Assembly: GCA_964019165.1 (NCBI GenBank)
Contig: OZ025271.1
Span: 2,230,501-2,294,500, forward strand
Origin: Mastigias papua
Taxonomy: Eukaryota; Cnidaria; Scyphozoa; Rhizostomeae; Mastigiidae
Length of the DNA: 64,000 nucleotides
Reading direction: 5' to 3'
The notes under the pieces are model-generated. The model was not told the origin of the DNA, did no database searches, and was given only the letters and a program-made list of their open reading frames with translations. This document shows, piece by piece, positions 1-10,559 of this stretch. The stretch's first letter is position 1. Every line of letters begins with the position of its first letter. The position numbers were made by a program, and so were the translations under genes.

Positions 1-180
1 GGAATGAGAAAGTGAACTATGAATGCACTCAAAATAGCAAAGAACACATTTACAACCAGTGAATTGTAAAAAAGCCTTTGCAAAATAAGACTATGCCAAT
101 GGGCACAACAATAAACCAAATGAACATTAGGATATGCTTCTGCTATTCTCTGAACAAACCAATCTTGGCCACTCATCCAA
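1..180 (-). pseudogene. hAT-family (DUF4371/ZMYM-like) transposase remnant, runs off the window
   Basis: Read on the minus strand, one frame gives MSGQDWFVQRIAEAYPNVHL followed by YCCAHWHSLIL and then FFAILSAF. This matches the usual hAT order, in which an MSG..xGVQ..I segment precedes a C-A-H..LNL-type segment and then an FF..L stretch, as in DUF4371/ZMYM-type transposases. The frame is lost upstream of about position 180, and the fragment continues beyond position 1. The family match is pattern recognition from memory; no complete domain is present. Confidence 0.5.
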
Positions 181-470
181 TAAATGTCTGTTTCTCATAA
201 GTCCTTGGAAGAATACTATCCAAAAAGCTGAGCACTTGGTAGGTATATAAATAGAACAGAATCTCTTGACCATCATACCATACACAAAATACATGCATGC
301 AACAACAGTCTGTAAGTAATTTGATACATCAATTGTGTCATCTACAGTCATGCTGTCCGTAAATTGAGTTTTTAAAGTGAAGTTTTCTTTGCACAATTTC
401 GAATATGATGTCAACCAACGTCATCGGAAAAGTGCTGAAATGTTCCAAAGTACAATAGCAACATCAATGG

Positions 471-812
471 TCACTTGAAACAAAACCAAGAGCTACTTTC
501 CATAGTACAAGAATTCAGTGAATACGCTTGTCCTACATAACAACTTTCGCCAAGTAACTCTGGCCTAGGGTCTAGATGCTTCACACCTCCTTTTCTTGCC
601 ACAGTAACCATGCAGACAGGATGCAAGTGATCATCTCCTACTGCAGTCATAAGTACAACGGTTGAGCAAGCACAACTGAAGATTGAGAGTAGCTTGGCTC
701 TGACCTCGTGAACTATGAACTCGTAAAATAAGCAAGTAGGCTTAACATCAAAGGCAACACAGTAAATGGTGGCTGTTGCTGCACCAGAGAGGGCAAATGC
801 TTTCTTGCCCAA
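471..812 (-). other. Unassigned 113-codon open frame, possibly part of the adjacent transposon remnant
   Basis: This minus-strand frame is open for 113 codons and is rich in Cys, Val and Leu, with a segment VGDDHLHPVCMVTVARKGG. I do not recognise a family. It lies upstream, in the same orientation, of the hAT remnant at the window edge, so it may be a decayed part of the same element or a chance open frame. No splice sites or start context support a host gene. Confidence 0.2.
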
Positions 813-1393
813 CTTTCGTAAATTTTAGCCAATCGGATGGTGATTATTGCAGAATGTAGCCTTTGATGCTTGCCAATGCGCATGTCAGGGAGCCAATTTG
901 AGGGGCAAATTCAAGTTTGCCCTGCAAATGACATCATAGGTCACAGGTATCTATCTACGGTATCATCATAGACCTCCATAGACCATGCTCTAAGCCATGA
1001 CGCAATGGTTTTTGTTGAGGCGAGGCTCTGAGTTAACAACAAAATTATCTTGAATCTAGCTTTGCCGACTGTCTGCTATATGCTAGATTGTATTTCTCAT
1101 TGGGCAGAAAATTATTTATCTTCCTATTTTTCTTTGGGAGGGCATTGCCCAATATGCCCCTACGGATGAGCCGCCACTGCTTAAACCCTGGTTCTCACTG
1201 CAAGTTTAAGTGAGCGCGCCTGCGAGAGTTCACGTTAAACTCCAGTGAGAACATGCAGTGCGTTTGAATTCGTGAGGGCGAGCGCTCAAAAAAAGTTAAA
1301 CTCGCAGAACAAAATGTGTTGATCTTGTCGTTTAAAGTTCTGAAGTGCCGCTTAATGTCACACATCATCGGGAGGAAGTTCATTGATGAATAT

Positions 1394-2200
1394 GGGGTCA
1401 TTCATTTAGTACGTACGCACGAAGGGGGGAGGGGGGTTCAAGCAAATTCGTACGAATGCGTACAAGGGGGGAGGGGAGGTTGGCACATTAAGTACGTACG
1501 CAAGCAAAAAATTATAACTATCAGCTTTTTGCAGACATCCTGCAATATTTTCATTTACAAACGACCCATCACTGCCATTTAAATAGTGTACTAAGCATTC
1601 AGTTGAAATCACTTCTAGTACAGTGGTGTCAAACATACGGCCCGCAGGCCGAATCCGACAATTTGGCCCTAGGAATTTTGAATAAACTGAAACCTAGTGA
1701 TATTTGTCCCATTGTAACAGCGGCATTTGCTAGTGGCAGTTACAAGGCTGAATAAACAGTTTTTTGCCGTTGTCTAGCATGCCAGATAGAAAACATGCGA
1801 TGAGTTATGTATATTTGAAAGCCCCTACTACCTAGCCCTCTTGGGTTCCGTCAACCTACTCGGCCATTGTGGCGTCATATTATGCCCTATGTGGCCCTTG
1901 GACCAAATGAATTTGACACCCCCTGTTCTAGTATAATGCAATTTTGTTTGAACAATATTATAGATTTTTCCTGAAATATATATCTGTAGTGATCATTTTC
2001 GTGTCTCGTGAATGCATAAAATGTCCTTCTCCGTGGTTTTGGATGTCAAAAAGTTTCTTATAGAGATGTGGGGGGGGGGGTCAAACAACCAAGAGTACTT
2101 CGCAAAAGAGGGGGTGTGTATCATCGTACGTGTGCGCAAGAGGGGGGAGGGGGATCAAATTTTAGCCAGTTTGGAGCGTACGTACTAATTGAATGACCCC
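1394..2200. mobile_element. MITE with GGGGTCATTCA terminal inverted repeats, interrupted by a hAT MITE
   Basis: The left end begins GGGGTCATTCATTTAGTACG and the right end, reverse-complemented, begins GGGGTCATTCAATTAGTACG. The inverted repeat continues to about 25 of 27 matching bases. Both ends are flanked by TAT (1391-1393 and 2201-2203), a candidate 3-bp target duplication. The interior is low-complexity, with G-rich runs near the ends and repeated GTACGTACG motifs, and shows no coding capacity. Without the nested element the length is about 494 bp. A 3-bp duplication would suit a PIF/Harbinger-type element, but the superfamily is not established. Confidence 0.7.
1621..1925. mobile_element. 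hAT-type MITE with 8-bp target duplication, nested in the 1394-2200 MITE
   Basis: The element starts CAGTGGTGTCAAACATACGG and its other end, reverse-complemented, starts CAGGGGGTGTCAAATTCATT, followed on both sides by GGCC-rich sequence. It is bounded by a perfect 8-bp direct repeat TTCTAGTA (1613-1620 and 1926-1933), the hAT signature. It is 305 bp long with no coding frame. Because it sits wholly inside another TIR element, it inserted later. Confidence 0.8.
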
Positions 2201-2442
2201 TATGTGGTTTTGGACTGGTTTCTAAGTAAACAAGCTGAAACAATCGTTGTAGCGTTCATAAATCTCAGATACGCTGTTTATCAGTTGTACTGCCAATACA
2301 AAATGAATATGATAACGACTGCGGCTTTTCAACTGACGCTAGGAATGGATATTCTAAAATTTGTATAATGTTTTTCAATTCTAGAACGCATCAAACTTGA
2401 AAGATTTCAAAGCTTCCTGGGGTCATTCGAAAATAAGTAAAA

Positions 2443-2991
2443 ATGTACTCTCGATCCTTCTCATTCTGTGATTCAACCTCTGCTCTCAATTATCCGGATA
2501 TTAAATTGCAGGTTGTATTTAGATCTCCTGCTCGCTTGCCATCATTCTTTAGATTTAAGGACCGTTTTCCGTACCTTTTTACCTCCAATGTCATATACAA
2601 ATATACGTGTAGTAGCTGTAATGCTACTTACTATGGGGAAACCATACGGAATCTTAAGGTTCGATGTTTGGAGCATCTGGGTAGAAATACAAGCGGACAA
2701 AAGACAAACTCCTCTAATCCATCATCTATAGGGGAACATATTGGTAAAACAGGTCATAATGCCACAATGGACCACTTTAAGATCATTGCCAAAAGTAACA
2801 ATGCTTTCGACTTTCTTATTTACGAAAGCCTTCTTATTCACAAGGATAGACCCAGCCTTAACTCCCAACAGTCTTCCATCCCCTTAGTCCTTTTCTAGCG
2901 GTTAGTTTCCTCTCATTTCTCCAGTGCTCTTTCCTCTGCTTTCTTGATTTCAGGTACTTTTTAGTTCATTGTCTTTGCTATTCCCCTGATA
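2443..2991 (+). pseudogene. Penelope-like element, GIY-YIG endonuclease end (left part, split by a Helitron-like insertion)
   Basis: A 151-codon frame (2443-2898) carries FPYLFTSNVIYKYTCSSCNA, then TYYGETIRNLKVRCLEHLG, then SSIGEHIGKTGHNATMDHFK and a YESLLIHKDRPSLN tail. That is the standard order of the Penelope-type GIY-YIG nuclease: a Y.Y.C..C.. strand, the Y-YG-T core, the R...H helix and the E-x-LLI-x-K...LN helix. The stop is at 2896-2898. The reverse transcriptase is absent upstream. The 3' trailer is cut at 2991 by the element at 2992-5866 and resumes at 5867. Confidence 0.7.
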
Positions 2992-5866
2992 TCTCTATAT
3001 ACTAAGATCCCTATATGCTAATTTATGCCAAACGAATCAGATTGCTCTAAATTGTACCACGTGACCTGATTACGCGCACACGATCTCCTCCCAGGGTATT
3101 CGTTCCATGGCCCCCAAATTTTTGTCAAGGATAGACATTTGGGTTTACTACTTACATAAGAAGAGATATGATTTTTATCATTGTTTTTCGCTAAGTTATT
3201 CAACTTTCTTTCCATCACCATTCACAGTAAAACTGTTGCTCCTCCCTGCTGGACAGCGTGTTGTCAGTTTTGCAAGCGGTCCTGTAGGACTAAGTAGCTG
3301 TGTGTGTTATTGTGAGGAGACTTTGGTTGCTGTTCTTCCTGGTAAGCCTGCTCTTCTTTCATGACATGGATTTTGATTTAAGATTTCCTGTATTTCCTTT
3401 GTCCATTTCATCCGTACTCTACAGTTGCAAACCATTACTACCATATAGTTGCAGTGTGACTTGGAGGAGAATTTCGTCGTTCTGCTTCCAGTTTACTAAT
3501 GTTCTCGCTTGATTTCATTTGCCAAGGAATCCTACTTTTCGAGGGTGATATCGCCATGACAGATCGTCCCGAGCCGTTCGATTCTCTCTGCTAAACCATA
3601 GTGCTTTTGCCGGTAAGTTGTCATAAACCATATAGAAGATATTTTCATGTTGTATTTTGTGGTATATTATGGTGTATTTCGCTTATTTCTTACGCTTTGT
3701 TACCTGACATGGGATGACATTCGGGAAGCTTTCAGTTTGGGTTGTTTTTGCATGATGTAAAGTCACAGTTTCATTTTGACGAAAGTAAAGTAAGGCGTGG
3801 TAAAATATCAACCAGTAGCGTACTGAAATTGTTTTTTCTACCATCTAAAGTTTTTCCGTGTTTCTTCTGTATGAGGTTGTTCGTTGTGTTATCTACTATA
3901 ACTCTGAGAGGTTTGTAGCCCTCCCCTCGTATGGTTTAAGCAATGAAGAGACTGCTGTTCTTCTTTCATTTCAAGTATGATTACAAGCAAACTACATGAC
4001 TTGCTAAGTTTCTTGAGTGTTAGCCATATAGCGTTTTGGTATCCTCAATCTTCATTCTGGTATACTTTGTCAGTAAACACGCGAGGGGATTCCCAAGTTC
4101 ATCTCACGATCACAGATACATTCAATCTTTTGTTTCCAAACAACTACATTGTAGATTTGTGACTGCAGAGGTTCTGGAAGTTGTTCGGCAGATTCCTACT
4201 GGACTATTTCATAATTGCTGGGATTTTTAGCGTGCTGTTCTCTTTCAGCTATGCTAGGCCACTCTGACATTGTTTACAGTTGAGACCGGTCTGAGTTGAG
4301 ATGTTGTTTGTAACTTCTACATAGCTCTTTATGTTTACAACACAGTTATTTTAGGCTAGAGCAAGGATGTTATCCAATTTAGTCTGTGGATTATTGCAGT
4401 TTGATATTCTATTTCTGCTTCTTTTTCTTGCATTAGTTGAGGAAACAATCGCGTGCATTCTCTCCACAATCTTGAGGGGCGTTTCATATTACTCTCAGCC
4501 CGTAGCTGATGCCTTACTTACTTCCAGTACAGTTTCTAGCTGAATCCCAGTACTCTTTATTTACAACACTTTTATAGGTCTTTTCACTATGTATCGTAGT
4601 GTAAGTTTTGAGGAGTCAAATTAGGGGTTCTTTTATCCTGAATGTTTCTTTGCTGGAAAACAGTTGCTACAAATTCCATTGATGATTTTCATAGATCATT
4701 CTCTACATGATGATTAAGTTTAAAATGAATTACTTACTATTAGATAGCATGATCATCGCTACTGTGTAGACTTGATTTTTCCGAGCCTCTACCATCAACT
4801 CCCCCAAAACAACAAATACTGTAATTCCTCGAAACCCGATTTGATGATTAATATTGTATAGCATGTTACCTGTACATAACAGTATTCTTATATTTTTATG
4901 AAGTAAGACTTTGGGGTCCTTTCAGCTATTATAATTCGATACAAGCTAATTTAATGGCTAAAGAAAGCTAATATACCAGTTACCATAGGATCACTGGATA
5001 CAACCAATTACAGGTTTATGGCTCAAATTTAATCGTGTACCAGAGTGGAGAAGATTTGTGATCACCCACTTGGTCATAGCCGTATTCATTCCTGTCAATT
5101 GATTGGGCTATATTGTATATGTTATACACTGTTGCAGTTATACCGCTAGATTTTACAACAATATCTACGTTAGAATTGAAGTATGCAGGAGATAATACGT
5201 GATGTTATTCACTAATGTCTCATGTAAAGAACAGTTTGAGTAATTATGTGCTTATTGCATATACAGGAGACTAGCTTGGTACTGGTAGCCCGCTAAACGC
5301 GTGCTCCCCTTACCCCAGTTCAAAAGTTGCAGATTAGCCTTGGAAAGACTAACGCTGTGCCTCCATAAAAGCTGCATGGTCTACATTTTCGATGAGCAAG
5401 GATCAAACAAGCTCGCATAGAATCACGAGAAGGTGACATCACGAGCGTCTGTTATGGAGCACATGACCTTCGGCCTTGCATTGTGCAAATGGAAGAAAAT
5501 TGCAAGAAAAAATTGTACCAGAAATGCTCGGATACCTGCGCTAGGCTACGGGGCTGTAGAGGAAAAGGTTAAAAGTGAAGAAGCCCCGTAGCCTAGTGCA
5601 GATATCCGAGCATTTCTGGTACAAATTTTTCTTGCAATTTTCTTCCATTTGCACAATGCAAGGCCGAAGGTCATGTGCTCCATAACAGAGGCCCATGATG
5701 TCACCTTCTCGTGATTCTATGCGAGCTTGTTTGATCCTTGCTCATCGAAAATGTAGACCATGCAGCTTTTATGGAGGCACAGCGTTAGTCTTTCCAAGGC
5801 TAATCTGCAACTTTTGAACTGGGGTAAGGGGAGCACGCGTTTAGCGGGCTACCAGTACCAAGCTAG
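2992..5866 (+). mobile_element. Helitron-like non-autonomous element, copy 1 (2,875 bp)
   Basis: The left end is TCTCTATATACTAAGATCCC preceded by A. The right end has a short GC-rich hairpin (arm GCGGGCT at 5844-5850), a 12-nt spacer and then CTAG, followed by T. A 5' TC, a subterminal 3' hairpin, a CTAG terminus and an A/T insertion site are Helitron hallmarks. No Rep/helicase frame is visible; the short open frames inside are not recognisable proteins. The last 596 bp (5271-5866) form a nearly perfect inverted repeat. The copy at 17273-20147 is almost identical throughout; two diverged relatives lie at 14362-17272 and 30670-33034. Confidence 0.6.
5271..5866. repeat. Long foldback (arms about 290 bp) forming the 3' part of the Helitron-like element
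   Basis: The block begins CTAGCTTGGTACTGGTAGCC and ends with the reverse complement of that sequence. The arms remain complementary to the centre near 5568, where GCTACGGGGC faces GCCCCGTAGC. The Helitron-type 3' terminus is therefore present in both orientations. Such a structure should fold into a long hairpin and may explain how the family multiplied as head-to-tail units. Confidence 0.8.
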
Positions 5867-6130
5867 TATATTCCTAGGTTGTTTACCTAATCATCGTACG
5901 TGACTTGATTCACGTTTACTATTACACACGTCCGTCCAATTGATCCTCCCTTTTGTACCAAGTTCATATATATATATATTTTCCTCACTCATCCTTTTAT
6001 TACTGATGACGACTCTCGTGTGAGTCGAAACGTTTACGTCTTGGATATGTCGTAGATTAATTGTAAGTCGCAATAGTACCACTGGGTATGTCGTTATAAA
6101 AATCAAGACGAAGAAATGTCTCTCTTTCTG
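5867..6130 (+). mobile_element. Penelope-like element 3' trailer with hammerhead motif (right part of the split element)
   Basis: This segment resumes the element broken at 2991. It holds a TA-rich stretch (5968-5979) and a hammerhead ribozyme motif on the same strand as the GIY-YIG frame. With the Helitron-like insertion removed, the stop codon lies about 215 nt from the ribozyme; in the element at 58112-58600 the distance is about 115 nt. Joining the two halves is an inference from order, orientation and this parallel. Confidence 0.5.
5988..6050 (+). ncRNA. Hammerhead ribozyme motif (type I, short stem III)
   Basis: The core CTGATGA is at 6003-6009. Stem II is CGACTC facing GAGTCG with loop TCGTGT. 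GAAA follows at 6027-6030. The tiny stem III is ACGT-TT-ACGT, and the predicted cleavage-site base is C6040. Short palindromic stem III is typical of hammerheads in Penelope-like elements. Stem I is weak here (an adjacent U-A pair, then GGAT facing ATCC across an internal loop), so activity is uncertain even though the catalytic bases are present. Confidence 0.65.
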
Positions 6131-6234
6131 ATTACGGTCTTTGTACTGTAGTTAAATTAAAAAGTAAGATATTACAGAAATATATTTACAGTTGTTAAAA
6201 ATCACATTCAGACAATATGCAAGCTAGAAAATGA

Positions 6235-7240
6235 AAACTCAAGTAGTAAACTAATTAAATGTTAAATAAGATCTAAAACGTCTTATGGAAGATGTCTGTT
6301 ATGCATGCCTCGGCAAACTATTCCGAACCATAGCACCACTATACGAGAAGCATGTCAGTCCATTCGATGTGTTTTTCTTTGGTATCTGCCATCAGAATCA
6401 GTGTTTCGAAGCTTATGGGAAGAAGAATGTGAGTTTCTTGTGAAGAAGTCGATCAAATATTTAGATGATAAAGTAATGACAGATTTGAATGCTATAGTTT
6501 TCAATTGCTGATTGATAAGATCATCAATGGTTTCACATCCAAACTTTGTATTAGGGACACGTTTGGAGCGTCATAGCTACTATTAATAACGATACGAGCT
6601 GCTCGAGTTTGTAGTTTTTGCAGCCTGTCAATTTCAGTTTTCCCACAACACCCCAAACTGAGCAGCTATATCTGAAGTGGGGTTTCTATGATTCCCGTGT
6701 ATAGGGTCTTCAAGGTTTCTAATTGCAATAAATGTTTGGAATAGTTCAAGATCCCTAATGCTCTAGAGACTTCAATTGTAATCAATTGGATTTGTTGTTT
6801 CCAATTGAGAGTATGGTCTATATAGAAGCCTAGATATTTTATATGAGGGGTAGTTTCAATATCCCTCCCTCTTATTTCTAACGCTAACTTTTCACCACCT
6901 TCCAGAAAATATTTTTGCTTTTAATTTGAGGCAATCAGTAGCAATTTGGTTTTGACAACATTCAAAGACAGCTTGTTACCCTGTAGCCAATAATCTAGGC
7001 ATTGAATGTCTTCGTTTAGAGCTTTGTTCAACTCGTTTAAATCGTTTGATCTAGACCATAGACTGGCATCATCAGCGCACATAGAAACTGAAAAGGTACT
7101 TAACACTTCCGGCAAATCGATGATGTATAATAGAAACAAAAGTGGTACCAGATATGATCCTTGGGGTACCCCAGTCTCATTAGTCTCAATTTTAGAATCT
7201 ACCCCATTAACACTGCAAAATTGCCCCCTGTTATTAAATT
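6235..7240 (-). pseudogene. LINE (CR1/jockey-superfamily-like) reverse transcriptase, 3' half, decayed
   Basis: On the minus strand, GVPQGSYLVPLLFLLYIIDL (about 7230-7110) is the conserved RT motif preceding the catalytic block. It is followed by SVSMCADDASLW, where the usual YADD is CADD. Downstream come QGNKLSLNVVKTKLLLI, then HIKYLGFYIDHTLNWKQQI, and a C-terminal part ending near 6300 with NSHSSSHKLRNTDSD. Several frameshifts and stops interrupt the second half. The endonuclease domain is absent, as expected for a 5'-truncated LINE. It lies upstream of the first host exon and is antisense to that gene. Confidence 0.8.
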
Positions 7241-7249
7241 GTTATTAAA

Positions 7250-8576
7250 GTAGTGTTATTAAAGTAGTGTTATTAAAGTATGATTTAAACTAGGACAGTT
7301 CACGATATTTTAAGCTGTAGTGCTCTAATTTCTGGCAACAAATGCTATGATCAACAGTACGGGCAAACATAAATCAAACCCTCTGGAATGAAAACAGCAA
7401 CTAAAGTGCCACATAAGGACAAAATTGTCCTCGAATTCCAAGATCATTTTCTACCAGTGCGATCTAGAGTTGCATTGAGAGCAGGTTATGGTTAGTGATG
7501 AAAATAATTGAGAACAAAGGACGAAACATAAAGCCCACAAATTAGCACATTTGAAAGTGGGATATCTGAGTAAAAAGAAGTAATAAAAATAAAAAAAAAC
7601 GATTGGAACACATTCAGAACATGTGGGACTGATTGGCCATCTTTGGAACAATTCCAGCGACAATCCTGTTAGGAGTTTTTTGTATAGTGGTGGATGGCGG
7701 TACACTTGATTTTAACATTTGCAGAGCTCATTTGCAGTTTGGAATTTTAGTATATAGAGATAGACGTTAATTTTCTAACAAAGGCTGGGATAGGTTTGTA
7801 TCAAAGGCGAGACGAGATAATTATGTTCTACAGCTTAAGAATTCCAAATAAAAGTAACTACAATCGCATTAATGCAAGATTTTGTGGAACAGTAAAGAGA
7901 AACGACACACAGTCATCGAGTCTTCACTTCATATACCACTTGAAATTTTCATGTGTAATAACATTGATATAGTCCAAGGATGGAATCCATGCAAGCCCTA
8001 CTCTGAATGTAAAGAAGAAAGCTTAAAATTCCAAAGTTAACCCTTCTGACAATACTGAGAAGGGCATAATGAATATTAAACCAACTCTAGGATAGAAACA
8101 GAAGGAGACAGAAGCAGAAAGATGGAAGAATATAATCCGATAGTGGTATTATAGACTGAACACCCTGCATCGGACTTCTGTACATCTACTGGCCTCAAAT
8201 TCTGCCAGTTGACGTAATGTCATGTTGTTGATAATGATGCTTGTGAGAAAGGACGTCTATTTCTTACGTATTCAACGCCGGAGTTGTTAATAAAGTGATT
8301 CGTTGATATCTTACAACAAAATATACGTACTCTTCGATTAAAAATTGCATGGTGACATTACCTAATGACAATGGGCATTCATAGCTTAGTTATTTTTTCA
8401 TTTGTTGCCGGTAGTTGTTAACATTGGTCGCTTAATTATATTGCAGATCAGACTTTGTTATAGTTAGTTATATTATAATTTCTCATTATCGAGTTTCTAC
8501 GAAGGCAGCTTCCTTTTCATGTTTGAAGTATGTATATTATCTACCAATCTTCCATACTATAATCGATTTTTTCTAG
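7250..8576. other. Unassigned intergenic or intronic sequence
   Basis: There is a small repeat of about 17 bp containing TTATTAAAGTAGTG (7240-7280) just outside the LINE. Beyond that I see no recognisable domain, tRNA or terminal repeat. If the host gene has further 5' exons (for a leader, an extracellular region or a membrane segment), this is one place they could hide, but I could not support any. Confidence 0.4.
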
Positions 8577-8611
8577 TATGAAAATGTTAGCAGTGTACCT
8601 GGAAACACGGG
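8577..8611 (+). CDS. Host gene: 35-nt exon encoding YENVSSVPGNTG, upstream of the ZU5 exon
   Basis: The acceptor TTTTTTCTAG and donor GTAAGC bound exactly 35 nt. The exon enters in phase 0 and leaves two bases (GG), which join the single G that opens the exon at 9272 to make a glycine codon. The peptide is YENVSSVPGNTG. The matching phases are the main support. It is the first exon I can place, so the protein start is not in view. The intron that follows contains the broken ZU5 duplicate. Confidence 0.5.
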
Positions 8612-8656
8612 GTAAGCAAGTTATACTATTAGTCCCATTGTTCTAGAATGTTTCTA

Positions 8657-9116
8657 AAGTTACGTTTATGCGTTTGTGCGGTTCTGTGAATTTTGCACGT
8701 GCATGCAAGTGTACATGAATGCACAGCGTGTGTGCGTATCTATATGTGATCTGGATATATCCTGGATGTATCAGTATTTAGATTTATGCCTTTGCAAATA
8801 CATTTCATTACAGAGATATTTGGTTCTTTATTGACAAGAATCAAGGCTTTTGCCATAACAGTGATCTCTATTGACATTGACATTCCTGACAATGCCGTTG
8901 ATAGCAGGATTAATTTGACGATTAGAATTACTACTGCATCAAATAGTCAAATGAGACATTGCTCATTTGGAGAAGTAATGGTAAGCGAGGTTGTAGAAAT
9001 TGAGAAAACTGGGGTCACATTCAAGAACTCAGCTACTCTAACAATCAAACATAGCCTGTCCAAGTTGCCTGATCATTCATTGATGCTTATTAAAGCGTAC
9101 AAATGTTCTGATACAA
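8657..9116 (+). pseudogene. Broken tandem duplicate of the ZU5 exon (with its upstream intron)
   Basis: About 457 bp of intron plus most of a ZU5 exon is repeated directly by the following segment (9114-9590). The exon-like part starts at 8814 after TTTCATTACAG. Relative to the intact copy it carries one extra base near 8872, which puts a TGA in the frame. It also lacks the last 30 or so bases of the exon and the splice donor. Its downstream frame (IDIDIPDNAVDSR... VEIEKTGVTFKN) is still open, so it produces a long but misleading ORF. It is best read as a dead duplicate exon. Confidence 0.75.
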
Positions 9117-9271
9117 GTTACATTTATGAGTTTGTGTGGTTCTGTGAATTTTGCGCGTGCGTGCACATGTACATGAATGCACAGCGTGTGTGCGTATCTA
9201 TATGTGATTTGGATATATTCTGGATGCATCAGTATTTAGATATATGTCTTTGCAAATAAATTTCATTGCAG

Positions 9272-9600
9272 GGACATTAGGTTCTTTATTGACAAGAATC
9301 AAGGCTTTTGCCGAGACAATGATCTCTATTCCATTGACATTCCGGACAATGCCGTTGATAGCAGGATTAATTTGACGATTAGAATTACTACTGCATCAAA
9401 TATTCAAATGAGTCATTGCTCATTTGGAGAAGTAATTGTAAGCGAGATTGTAGAAATTGAGAAAACTGGGGTCACATTCAAGAATCCAGCCACGCTAACA
9501 ATCAAACATAGCCTGTCCAAGTTGCCTGATCATTCATCGATTGTTATTAAAGCGTACCAATGTTCTGATGACACATGGACAGCATTGACAGCAGATACGA
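9272..9600 (+). CDS. Host gene: ZU5-domain exon
   Basis: The acceptor TTTCATTGCAG and donor GTATGC bound a 329-nt exon (phase 2 in, 1 nt out). Key segments are DIRFFIDKNQGFC, SIDIPDNAVDSRINLTIRI, FGEVIVSEIVEIEKTGVTF, KNPATLTIKHSL and DDTWTALTADTS. The pattern I.IP..A, then SxIVEIEKTGVxFxxPxTLxI, then a W near the end is characteristic of ZU5 domains in UNC5, PIDD, ZO-1 and ankyrins. ZU5 is an intracellular beta-sandwich used in signalling scaffolds and usually followed by UPA. The intact frame and consistent splice phases argue that this copy, not the upstream duplicate, is used. Confidence 0.8.
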
Positions 9601-9949
9601 GTATGCTTTGTTCGATATTTTTTTGATACTATGTTACATTTTCAGTATGTGTTTTTTAAGATGTCACTGACTCCGATACATTTAAATATTAATTATGAAC
9701 TAGATGCATTCAGTGATATTACGTCATACATTTTAGGTTGCTTCAAGCATCTCATTGTGTAACAGTTTGTGTTCACCTGTAGATGCCTAATTGAGTTTTA
9801 TATAAATGTCTTGCTCATATTCTTTATGGATATTGGGTATCTAGCAATACTGAAAATTATAAGGCATGGAAAGAGTTTCTTTTCAAGTATTCTATCAGAT
9901 TGAACTGAAGTTTTCATTGTTAAGACAGTATTTATTTATACTTTTCCAG

Positions 9950-10149
9950 GTATTACGAAACAAACGACTGAAACAATCGCAACAAAAATTTTTCAAACAG
10001 CTCACTTCGCTGCTTTCATGTGTCTCAAGTCTGAAATGCATGTTGTTTCTCCAATGCAATCCTCATATTCACCTTTTGATAATGAAAGTGTGAAATTCCA
10101 GTTTAAAGAGGGAACATTTGAAGATGCACATGCAATATTTGAATGCAAG
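9950..10149 (+). CDS. Host gene: end of ZU5 and linker
   Basis: The acceptor CTTTTCCAG and donor GTTTGT bound 200 nt. The entering GT joins the A left by the previous exon to make serine. The peptide contains ETIATKIFQTAHFAAFMCLK; the T.HF..F segment is the usual last strand of ZU5. SEMHVVSPMQSSYSPF and FKEGTFEDAHAIFECK follow. The exon ends in phase 0. The next exon in phase starts at 24601, leaving an intron of about 14.5 kb filled with mobile elements. Confidence 0.7.
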
Positions 10150-10559
10150 GTTTGTCTTTTATGTTAATGCACTCTTCTACCGAAAGCTGATAGAGCTACC
10201 GTCAATTAAAATCTCTGTGGGTGAAACTGGTTAATTAAACATTGTTGTTTCAAACGTGTCGAAGATTCACACGTTGTGTACAGGCAACTTAAGTTTGCCG
10301 AATACAAAACTTCTCTGAGTTATTCATGGTTGGCTACCCCTTTTGCGGTACAAAGCATACTTTAAGGGAAGTTTGGTCCAAAATTACAATTTAATATATT
10401 ATGGAATATGTTTTAACATACAAATTAAGATACAAATAAATACAAATTATTACATTACAAATGATACAAATTATTTTACCTCTTACTTGCGTGCTTCTAC
10501 TGATATTCCAGGTTGTTTCATGTCAATTCGACCTCGTGCTTTTTGCTCCAAACATTTAC

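Noticed and set aside
3018..4230. Several 60-85 codon ORFs in both near-identical 2.87-kb copies
   Set aside because: They appear twice only because the element is duplicated, overlap on both strands and match no family.
8786..9259. 157-codon ORF taken as a complete gene
   Set aside because: It runs through a frameshifted ZU5 pseudoexon into intron sequence; the repeated copy shows the true exon borders.
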